DNA of 40,527 nucleotides from assembly GCA_021495925.1 (NCBI GenBank), contig JAKEKT010000161.1:1-40527 (forward strand). Reading direction: 5' to 3'. The notes under the pieces are model-generated. The model was not told the origin of the DNA and made no database searches. It saw only the letters and a program-made list of their open reading frames with translations. Numbering within the stretch: position 1 is the first letter of the stretch; each line of letters begins with the position of its first letter. The translations under genes and the position numbers were made by a program. This stretch comes from Diplodia intermedia (taxonomy: Eukaryota > Ascomycota > Dothideomycetes > Botryosphaeriales > Botryosphaeriaceae). Shown here piece by piece: positions 31,447-40,527 of this stretch.

Positions 31447-33796
31447 GCGTGAAGGCAGCGATCTTGTTGGTGGAGGTTAATGGGGGTGGGATGTACGCAC
31501 CCATTTCAGCAACTGCTTCAGAAGCTTGCTTAGCCAATGAGAGAGTGCTCTATATTAAATGGGATTGCGGAGCTTGCGGAGATTTCGAGATTACGCTTGG
31601 AAGGCACCCGACGCTCACCACAAATGTCTTGCATTTGATAGTATACATATCTGGAGAACAGACAGCGTACTTTCACATTAATGTCTCGGGGAGTATCTGT
31701 AATTGAGAGAACATACGAACACCGAGCAGGTAGCAGCAGGCAGGAGAATTCGCGGAGGTAACCGCATTCCGTGCAGAATGCCCATGCCTCTCTTGCCAAC
31801 ACCCACACATTTCTCGACAACAATAGACTTCTTGGCCTTTTTGTCTCATCAAATAATAAAAACGTCCTACATCCCCACTACGAGCTTCCACATCCGTCAA
31901 AGTGCGCCCTTGACACCATCTGCCCAGACCTCCATCAGCGCTCGCCCCTTGTCCCACTGCCCAACTACGCAAATCCTACATGCAGAACCTTCCTTCGCAT
32001 CTGTGTCTTAAGTCGCCTCCATTTCTCGAACTCTTGAATTACGAAAGGAGTCTTTCTATTATTCTTGTTTAAAACTGTCTACGGCCCGTTATTACCCTCC
32101 CCTCCCACGGTTTTGGGCTCAGTGGAAGCTTCACAGACCTGAAATCTGTAATTCAACTCCCGGTGAATCGCATCAATGTTTTCTGATGATGCCCCGTGCC
32201 GAATTCCTTTAACCCATGTTCATCTGTAAATTTGCCGTGCTGAAAAGCTCGGTAGCGTATTTCTATGATAATGAAGCTCTTCAGCATCATTAACATACAG
32301 ATACATTCATCGTGGAGTAGAAAGATTTCACAGCAGTATAAGTTGATCTCCATTTATAGCACCGAGCTCTTCGAAAAGAAAATTTTTGGCTTCCCGCAGT
32401 ACGGCTGCGGGAAGTCGGCCAGTGAGCGATCGCGCCGGTTTGTGTAGATGCAAATTCCCCTGGTAAGGGAATCACTTTCGATATCTGATGACGGTTTGTC
32501 GAAGGTAATATATCCGGCTTCCACAGCTGCGTGGTGCAAGCCACGAGTCTGATCTGTACGGATCTGCACATCTGCCACGGCACCAGAATGCTCTTATTTT
32601 CCTTGTATAAACTTGCAGGGCTTCTGTCTTTCTTCGAGGTAGCGGCTTCCTCCAGCGCTCTGAAGCAATGTCGAATCCCATGGGCAGAACTTTGGTGTCT
32701 CTCGCATTGTTTCGAACAAGACTCCTGCTACCGCACCTCTCACTCCCTAACGGAGCCACAGCACTACAACTCATCTTTAAGCCGTAATAACGCGCAGCAC
32801 AAGTTGCGCTTTTCGCCGATCCGCAGCACCGTCAACTTATCAGCACGATCGACTTCAGTCCAATCCCCGCACAACACTTCCAGGATAGCGAGGTAATCCG
32901 CACATTCGCGGCAAAGAAAAGCGCAGACAGTACACTTGACGCACAAAGCTTTGTCTTATTTGCTGGATTTTGGAACAGTGGACTTTAATGTCCAGACACT
33001 GTGCCGGATTGGCGTTTTAAAGTGCTCGGAAATCCATCATGCATCTTTGGCAACAACCTGTCAGCCGACTGTATTCAGAGTACAAAATGCCGTGGCCGAT
33101 GATCCGCCTGCATAGCACAGTCATGACATGTTCCTTCCGCGCCGTTTGAGAAGGTTAAAACCAATCCTCCTCCCACATCTGAGTCTTCCTCCGCAATTCA
33201 GCTGTAAGAAAGAATCAGCATCGGCCAAAGAAACACAATCTACTTGTTCCTGCGCTGCTTGCAGTAGTCTCAGCCATTACCAGACTGTGTTTCCCCACTT
33301 GCCGCCAGTTTCGCCAACCCGCTCTCGCAGAGCAGGACTTGCAGTGTTGTTCGTCACCAAAACGCAAGGTCGGGTGTCGTCAGCATGTCTCAACGCTCCG
33401 CAGCAGCAGTATCTTCCTATTCATCGCCATCGCCCGGCTTACGAGTGAGCTGCTTCTTTTCGTATGCTCTGCCACACCGATCTCCGAAAACAAAAGTCAT
33501 GGTGTTGATGACAGAATACAGAGCCCTTCCACAGTGAAGTCGTTGAGGTCCGTCCGAAGAACACTCAATATGCTACCGTGCTTCACCACTGGTGGAAAGG
33601 CTGAATTGTTCCAGCCTGAAGCCCTGTTTTAAAGCACCCCTAAGCCCCACACACCTCAGCCACACTGCAGTCACACGCCGACCCGTCTACTGCACGTTGC
33701 TCGACTGACACCAGCACACGTTCCGCGTCCATCACCTGACGCGAGGGCATGCAGTATCGCCTGCGCAAACACGCGACCGGCGCTCTGCTGAACGTG
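31447..33796. other. 2.3-kb stretch without a recognisable gene
   Basis: Composition is lower in GC than the gene blocks. Only short open frames without family resemblance are present. A tRNA-like hairpin set at 32107-32160 was examined and rejected. Confidence 0.45.
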
Positions 33797-33977
33797 TATA
33801 AAAACATGACGCCGCCGGTCCGTGCCTTCTCCGCACATCGGTCAGCAACAGCACACTTTCGCTTGTAACTGGCTCCTCTGGCTGGTATTCATGGAGCCGA
33901 CTGTCTCGTCGGCCAGCCAATCGATTTCACTTCCATCCTACTCGCCATCTCCAGCTCTGATGAGTACAGCATTGTAG
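33797..33977 (+). other. orphan TATA box followed by a 28-codon ORF
   Basis: TATAAAAA at 33797-33804 is the strongest TATA box in the window. About 90 bp later ATG 33891 opens 28 codons (MEPTVSSASQSISLPSYSPS then PALMSTAL) ending in TAG at 33975-33977. The peptide is Ser/Pro-rich with no signal sequence. It may mark the leader of a noncoding RNA, a decayed gene, or a small peptide gene. Confidence 0.3.
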
Positions 33978-35024
33978 TGTGATGGGGCGTATCATCATCA
34001 TCAACAAATCATGCAATCTCGCATCATCACCCCTTGATCTTGCCTCCCAGCACCTTCACATACAAAAGACCCCTCCTGATGTCCAACAACATCGAGTTGG
34101 ACATGGCTCGATGTCAATACCAGAACAAACCCCAACCGCGAGTCGGGAACCAACTCGATTCCTTCAGTGACGTTCATGGACCATCGTTGCGTTCCTCACG
34201 CTTCTGGCCGACACAGAGAGGAGTTTCCCCATCCTCCCATTAGATAAAGGCGCAGTCGGAAGGTTGAGTATCGTGGCCCACGCGACACAGCCTGACAACC
34301 AGCCGCGCCACGCGTGACCGATCCCGTCATCCGCCATCCGCCATCCCGCCCCTCCATGCCGCGCGCCATCCGAAACGTTTATAAGCATGCCCACAGTTTC
34401 GCCCATCGGCTTTCTCTTCATCCACAACAAGGACATTCTGGAACGACTGTTGTCGTGATATTGATCTACGCTAAGAGCTGTACTCGCTCCGGCTCCTCAC
34501 TTGCGAGTACCCAGATACTCAGCGTACTTTTTTCTCCCTCCGTCCCGCCAGCTCGCTCGCTTCCCCCCCTCTCACCCACCCACCAACCAACCTCCATGCC
34601 CCCCCTGCACAAGACACCACCGCCGCTGCCCTCCCCCACCAATCCCCGCCGCCCCACCGCACCACCATCTCCCAACGCTACACCGCATCATCATCATCAT
34701 CGATGCATCCTCCAGTACCGCCAGCCCACCCGTGCACGATCCACACACAACGACCCCAACCCGCCCCAACGACCGAAAAACAAGCAGTAATCTCATCGAG
34801 AACTTTGAGTAACCAAGCCGAGGAGCCGCAAAGAAGCAGACAACGACAGTGACGCTGATAGCCGTTTTGGTGCTGCCAGCCGCCACCCGACACGGGTGGC
34901 AGGCGAGACGACGCTCGCTCGGATCCACATGGTGATCGGAAAAGATCCGAGGGGACGGGGGTTTTTGTATGACGGGGACGGTGTGGGCCGTGGAGGCGCG
35001 CGCGCGTGTTGTTCAGGTGATCGG

Positions 35025-35055
<31 letters not shown>

Positions 35056-35521
35056 CGCGGGCCGGTGCAGGGCGTGTCGTGTCCAGCGGACGGATGGGAA
35101 GCATGGAGGTCAGCGGGGCACGATGCATCCTCCTCCTCCTCCTCCTCTCTCCGCGGTCGGTGTGAGGTTTACAAAAAAGACCAGCCCGTACGGACGGACT
35201 TACATACCACCGACGTTATTCTTTTTCGACGACATGCTTGGGTGGGTGGGTCGTGGAGCTAGCGGAACGAACCAAAAACCAACACTTCCGAGCCACCACG
35301 CCTCACACACACCGTCACCATCGTCACCGTCACCATCGTCATCACCATCATCACCATCACCATCATCATCATCACCACGCAAAAGAAACACCAATAAACT
35401 TCGCAGCATCAACATTCATTACTCATTACCACCACCACTCTCGTCCCCCACCACCACCCCCACCACCACCACCATTAAACCAAACCACCCACCAAAAAAA
35501 AAAAAGAAAGAAAGAGAGAAA
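33978..35521. other. intergenic, microsatellite-rich, 3' of GH3
   Basis: No gene supported. It includes a TTTATAAGC box near 34376, (CAT)n at 34686-34702, (GT)n at 35025-35040 running into (ATGT)n to 35055, and an A-run near 35491. The part nearest 35521 is the 3' flank of the beta-glucosidase. Confidence 0.5.
35314..35379 (+). repeat. degenerate trinucleotide repeat (CAC/CAT/CGT)n
   Basis: About 65 bp built from TCACCATCGTCACCG-like units drifting to pure (CAT)n, just past the stop of the beta-glucosidase gene, within its probable 3' UTR. Confidence 0.8.
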
Positions 35522-38500
35522 TCAAACATCCAACCTCCCACTCAACGGCAACCTCCTCGAACTGCTCCCGACGAAAACCGTTTTCTCATACCCACTCACG
35601 ACCCAATTCTGGCTCTCGGCGTCCCAACTACTCAAATCGCGCCTCGTCAGATCGACGCCGAACCGGACGCTCTGGCCCGGTTGTACGGTGTAGCGCTCGA
35701 AGCCCCTAAGCTGGACCTTCGGATCGTCCGGGCCGCCGAGCGAGACGTACAGCTGGGGCACCTCGTCGCCGGCGACGGCGCCCGTGTTCGCCACCGTGGC
35801 GGTGACGGTGAACAGGACGTCGTACAGGGCGGGGTTGCCGCCGGGCGCGCCGCCGGCCGCGATCTTGGGTTGCGGCGAGCCGTCGAGGGCGCCGGCGGGG
35901 ATGTACGACTCGTTGGGCGCGCCGTACGCGCTGTCCGCGTCGCCGTTGGCCGTGGCCGGGTCCGTCGAGTTGAGGTAGGGGTAGACGTAGAGCGGGATGG
36001 GCGAGACGTCCGCGGGGAACTGGTAGTCTTCGATGTCGGTGCTGTGGTTGCCGAGGACGGGCGCGGCCGTCGTGTTGCCCGTCGTGGGCGCGTAGTCGGC
36101 GACGGCGTGCTTGACGATCTGCAGGTCCGAGTAGGCGAAGGTCGTGTACGACAGGCCGAAGCCGAATTCGTAGATGGGCGTGACGTTGCGCTTGTCGAAG
36201 CCGCGGTAGTCGATGAAGACGCCCTCGTTGAAGTCGTCTTGCGGCGCGTCGGAGCCGTTGTTGGGCTCGTACAGCAGCTCCGTGCCGTAATCCTCGCGCT
36301 TGGCGCCGAAGGTGAAGGGCAGCTTGGCGCCGGGGTTGACGCGGCCGTAGAGGACGTCGGCGAGGGCGTTGCCCGACTGCTCGCCGGGGAGACCGGCCCA
36401 GACGATGGCGGTGACGTTGGGATTGTCGTTGAAGGCGCCGAGCTCGACGGGGCCGACGCTGTGGATAATGACGATGGTGTTGTTGTTGACCGAAGTCACG
36501 TTGGAAATGAGAGTCTCGCCGTCGTGCCAGATGGTCAGGTTGTTGCGGTCGCCGGTGTTGCCGTCGTAGATGATGAACCCTTCACCGCTGTCGGAGTTGA
36601 CGAAAACGAGAGCGTGGCTGGCCTGGGCAGCGACGGCGTTGACCCTGTCGTAGTTGTAGTCTTCGGTGACCCAGTCAATGACGCCGTTGTTGGCATAGAC
36701 CTCATTCTGAATGGCAGTCAGGGGAGAGATCAGGTACGGGTAGTTGGCAGTTCCGGAGCCCCAGCCCATGGCGAGAGTACCGTTGGTACAGCCGTGGTTA
36801 TCACAACCGTTCGGGCCATTCGGCGAGTCCCCGGCGTCACTGCCGAAGACACCAACAAATTTCTCCTTGCCAGTCAGAGGGAGGGTGCCATTGACGTTCT
36901 TCAGGAGCACGGTCGACTTGGCGGCAGCCTCGCGGATGTTCTTGAAGTGATCGGCGCGAACGTTGACGTGCTGGTTGACGACGCCCCAGTTGGCATCAGC
37001 GATGGCGTTCTCGTAGCCTTCGGTCTCGAGCGTCCAAGAGTTGAAGTTGGTAGGAATGTTGCTCTTGTCACGGCCAGTAAGGAAGTAAGCAGCCAGGATA
37101 CGGGTAGCAGAATCATCGAGACGCCACTCCGGGATGGTGCCGTTGAGGACGGCAAGCGTCATGTTGCCGCCCCAGAAAGCATAGCCGGTGCTGAAGAGGG
37201 TGTCACCGGGCATAGCCATGTCCAGACCGGCGAGCGAGGAACCGACGCCGGAGTGCTGAGCCTGCCAATCGCTCATGACGAAGCCCTGGAAGCCAAGCTC
37301 GCCCTTCAGGAGGTAGTTGAGCGTGTGCGAGTTCTGGCAGCCGTAGCTGTTGTTGATCTGGTTGTAGCTGCACATGATGGCGCCAGTGCCAGCCCGCACG
37401 GCATCAGCGAAGGGCCAAAGGTACAGCTCGTGCATGGTCTTGTCATCGATGTTGGAGGAAATGGACTCGGTGATGTTGACGCCATAGTCCTGCGACTCGG
37501 GAGCCTGGCGGAAGTGCTCCTGCTCGTTGAGGATGTAGTGCTTTGTGCAAGCTATGACACCAGCATCCTGAATGCCCTTGACAGTCTCTGCAACGGCAAT
37601 TCCAGACAGAACGGGGTCAGGACTGAAGCCTTCCCAGTTACGGCCGCCGGTGGGAGTGCGTCCCAGGGGGCCGACAACGGGGCCAAGAAGCACGTCGATA
37701 CCCTTTCCAGCAAACTCAGCACCCATGTCATTTCCGCGCTTATACCAGAGACGGCGATCGAACGAGGCTGCGATGGTGCCGCCAGAGGTGAAGGCGGAGT
37801 TGTAGTCGGCTGTGGTAGGTTAGCCAGTGATCAGAGACGTCAGATGAGTGATAGGCGTACTGAAGCGGATGCCATTCGGCGAATCCTGCATGCACAGCGA
37901 GTGCAGGCCCAGACGGGGGACAGGACCAACGTTGCCCACGCAGGGACCGGCCTCCCAGCTGGTCAATAATTAGCAACTGCTGTTCAGTGGCCATCTGTCT
38001 CTACTCACCCGGTACCGGTCGTGAGGTTGACCTTCTCGAGCAGAGTCATCTGCTTGACGAACTCCTGGGCCTTCGCGTAGGCCTCTGCCCAGCCACCAGA
38101 GCCGTCCATCCACGGCGAAGGGTAGAAGGGTGGCGAGGTGGCGCCCCAGAGAGCATCGTCGGGGTTCGAGTTGTTCAGGGCCTGCTTGTCGCTGATCAGT
38201 GGGGCGGTTCCTTGGTGCAATTTCGAGGGAGGCGCAAGAGAATGCGATTACAGCGCCTGAAGCCATCCACGATGGCGATGCCTAAGACCACAGCCACGCC
38301 CATAGCCACAATGGCAACGGCGGCGCGCTTGAGACGGGCTTTCGCGGTGTCTCTCCAGCGCAGCACCGAGCCAGGGGAAAGTGAGCGCTCGGGAAGCGGA
38401 CGCTCAGCCGACGGCAGAGCATCTAGCCGGGGTGGCTGCTGGTGCGTGCTGGCAGGACGGGCGTGGCACGGTGTAGGCTGCTGGTAGGCTGGTGGAATTT

Positions 38501-38733
38501 CGTTGGTGTAGGGAGGAGGAGGACGCTCGTCGAGCGGGACGTCTTCCATGTTGAAAGCAGGGGTGGAGATGAAGCAGAGAATCGTGTGCAGAGTGTGTGG
38601 TCTTCGTCATAACGAGCGGGAGCGGTGGTGGTGACGGGGCCGCGGTAGAAGAAAAAAAGGACTGATGACCACGTACCTGAGAGGCCACAAACGGCACGGC
38701 CGCGAGAGCAGCGGTGGCCGAGTTGAAGCGCAT
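35522..38733 (-). CDS. secreted GH3 beta-glucosidase (BglA/Bgl1 type)
   Basis: Minus-strand exons 38733-38677, 38181-38009, 37958-37861, 37809-35522; 871 residues, the normal length for Aspergillus BglA homologues. Exon 1 encodes the signal peptide MRFNSATAALAAVPFVASQ. Exon 2 begins ALNNSNPDDALWGATSPPFY and carries MTLLEKVNLTTGTG. GRTPTGGRNWEGFSPDP and KHYILNEQEHFRQAPE follow. The nucleophile is Asp290 in GFVMSDW. The second domain has KSTVLLKNVNGTLPLTG, NSDSGEGF and HSVGPVELGAF, and the FnIII-like C-terminal domain ends GSSSRRLPLSGRLDV. It hydrolyses cellobiose and other beta-glucosides outside the cell. Many N-glycosylation sequons fit secretion. Intron 1 is 495 nt, about ten times the others, and contains its own membrane-anchor ORF. 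Confidence 0.93.
38196..38549 (-). other. ORF inside GH3 intron 1: PPxY motifs plus one membrane helix
   Basis: 117 codons starting MEDVPLDERPPPPYTNEIPP (ATG in context CAACATGG after a pyrimidine-rich leader). It has PPPY and PPAY motifs, a basic stretch (RWRDTAKARLKR) and a single hydrophobic helix AAVAIVAMGVAVVLGIAIV, then a short tail. This is the layout of a type II membrane anchor, as found in front of some fungal GH3 enzymes. It could be an alternative first exon, a separate small membrane protein, or a fossil of an anchored form. The strongest donor after the helix (T|GTAATC) joined to the nearest acceptor would create a stop; a weak in-phase donor (ATC|GTGGAT) to the used acceptor would give a fusion. 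Confidence 0.4.
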
Positions 38734-40449
38734 GGTCACAGTCTACACGCACTTTCGGGCGGCAATTGGAGCTGTGGAGCGAATTGGGTGGGAGGCAGCT
38801 CCTGGAAAACAGGACAGGTACACGGCCACAGCTTTATTTAAGGCGGGCGCGGGCGTGCGGGATGCAACATGACTTCAGCAGCAGCCGGGGTAGCTCGATT
38901 GGAGAGCTCCGGCGCGCGGGGAACCTTACCGCCAGGCTTGCGCAGGCAAATGTTCCTGCTGATCCTGCCCGACGGCCAAGCTCCAAGCTCCAAGCCGTTG
39001 ACGAGCCTTCCCTCCATGCGGCATGCTACATGGGGCCATCCGGTCAGCTGCAGCCTGAGCAGCCGGAGATGTCCCGCAAGCCGCCCGCGGGCGTGCCGGA
39101 GCTCTCGTCATGGCAGCCGCGACCGGCAGCGGCGACCGGCAGCATGGTGGAAGGCAGCAAGGTGCCGCCCGACGCCTACCTAGCGCCCGAGCGCTTCCCT
39201 TGGCGTGCCAGTGCCAGCGTCGCAGCCTCATGAAACAGTGCCAGCCTTACCCGCGTGTCCATCTCAGATCGCTGCTCGTCGCCGCTGCTGTCGCCGCAAA
39301 CGCAGCCCGACAACACCAGGGCAGGCCAGGCCGCTGAGCTGTCGGGCGGCGCCAGCAGTGCTCGCAGCGCTCGCAGTGCGTGCCACGGCCGGCCAAGACG
39401 AGGCGGCGGCTCTCGCGCGGGCTGCAAGCTGGTGGTGGCCAGACTGGAAGCAGAAACAAAGCCGGGCTCCGCCTCCACACGCCCCAGAGATCGCCGGGTA
39501 AACGCCGGCCGTGGCGCGCACAAATCCTGGGGTGGGAGGCCTGGCCTGGCAGCGTGGCAGCGCCTCTCTCCACCCTCACGCCCCTCAAGCTTCTCCGAAC
39601 CGCCGCCCAAAAACGCCTGCCGTGTAACGCGGCCGACGCCCGTCAGCCGTCAAGCAATCCTTCGCTGCGGGGCTGGCAGCAATGGCGTTGCAAGCAGAGG
39701 TCGCATCTGAGGCGTGGTGAGGTGATGGCCCCAGAAGTTGCAATCAATTGTTCTCACCGCGCCTTCACCTTCCGCCCCTCTCCATCCCACACCCCCGGTC
39801 CCCGGATTCGGCGCCGGAAGATGCCCGCTCGTTCGCGTCGGGTGTTCGCTCCCCGCACGAGCCCCAGGCCCCCATGTCATTGGAGCCCATCTCCGCGCCC
39901 AGACCGACCGACGCGGCTCTGTCCTTCTCCACCCCCCGGCCGGCGTGACCGCATCATCGAATGCCCCTCATACTACCTCACCCCAACCCCGAAACCCCAT
40001 TCTGCATCGTTGCCACTGCCGACCGGTCGGCCTCTCAACACGAGCTTGATGGTGTCCACTGCGGGTCGCCCGCCCGCCCTCGCTTTGCCGGGAAAGCATC
40101 ATGCCATCCCGCCAGTCCCCGCCGTCGTCCGTTCCCTCGCCGCCTACGCGGTCCGGCTTCCGAAGGAAAAAAAAAAAAAAAAAACGCCACAACCCGCAGC
40201 ACTGCCGTGGACCAGGTATAGCGCTGACCATCGCGACTATCCCTGCAAACCTGCCGAAATGAGCTGCACGCTGACTCGACCGCCCATTCAACGTGAGTCG
40301 AGAGAAAGAGAGAAGAAGGAGAAGAAGAAAAATCCACCCGCCCCTGTTTGTCTCCAAGCGGCCACCGATCGCGGTGCGGTGCGGTGGAAGGAAGAATCGT
40401 GTCGCCTCGTCTCGCCTCGCTTCTGCATCAACCCCTCTTCTCCACTGTT
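38734..40449. promoter_or_regulatory. upstream region of the beta-glucosidase gene
   Basis: On the minus strand TTAAATAAA (38833-38841) lies about 100 bp before the GH3 ATG and is a likely TATA box. The rest is GC-rich DNA without a recognisable gene. An A-run lies at about 40167-40184 and a GA-rich patch near 40300. Confidence 0.5.
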
Positions 40450-40527
40450 CTCTAGGTATTGATTATGATACTAACTAATTAATAGATTACCCTAACTTTA
40501 ACGAATGCATGTCATATTTATTTATTT
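40450..40527. other. abrupt AT-rich end of the window
   Basis: From about 40450 the sequence changes from GC-rich to strongly AT-rich (ATTGATTATGATACTAACTA and on). A single CCCTAAC occurs. Only 78 bp are visible, too little to identify the element. Confidence 0.45.

Noticed and set aside
32107..32165. tRNA-Ser(UGA)-like arms: D-stem GGCT/AGCT and anticodon stem ACAGA/TCTGT around CCTGAAA
   Set aside because: Position 33 is C rather than T, no GTTCRA T-loop follows, and no complementary acceptor 3' strand exists. At most it is a chance fold or a dead fragment.
35027..37969. 980-codon open frame antisense to the beta-glucosidase gene
   Set aside because: It mirrors the GC-rich codon use of the GH3 gene on the opposite strand. 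Its translation is low-complexity Val/Asp/Gly/Arg-rich and has no domain, whereas the GH3 reading is certain.
40489..40500. CCCTAAC as a telomere trace near the right end
   Set aside because: Only a single copy, with no tandem array; the flanking AT-rich DNA is not telomeric.

Overview
The window is nuclear DNA of a filamentous ascomycete (Pezizomycotina). The evidence is short GT-AG introns (about 48-180 nt) with CTRAC-like branch sites, GC-rich codon use, a HET-domain allorecognition gene, a Zn2Cys6 regulator, and a remnant of a NACHT/ankyrin (NLR-type) gene. The species cannot be named from the sequence. Exon models were assembled by eye from splice signals, reading phase and family conservation.

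Left block (1-13 kb): a HET protein (minus), a UstS-like glutathione S-transferase (plus), a fructosamine-kinase-like protein (plus), a DHA1-type MFS exporter (plus), and convergent to it an eight-exon Zn2Cys6 transcription factor (minus). GST and MFS share a nearly identical 20-bp element upstream of their starts. The block resembles a small detoxification or transport module without a biosynthetic backbone enzyme.

Central block (13-27 kb): mostly housekeeping or primary metabolism. It holds an arrestin-like protein, a Rad51-paralogue-like ATPase, complex I subunit NDUFS5, an intradiol (catechol/hydroxyquinol) dioxygenase, a pyruvate-decarboxylase-family enzyme and a secreted GH47 alpha-1,2-mannosidase.

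Right block (27-40.5 kb): a gene-poor stretch with a broken NACHT/ankyrin gene that has lost its nucleotide-binding core, a small secreted PhiA-like protein, an esterase relic and an orphan TATA box with a tiny ORF. It then runs into a BglA-type secreted GH3 beta-glucosidase whose 495-nt first intron carries a membrane-anchor ORF. The window ends in an abrupt AT-rich stretch.

A window-wide oddity is that long exons often start C-rich and finish G-rich on the sense strand, most extremely in the MFS gene, where this produces a poly-Pro N-terminus and a Trp/Gly-rich loop.
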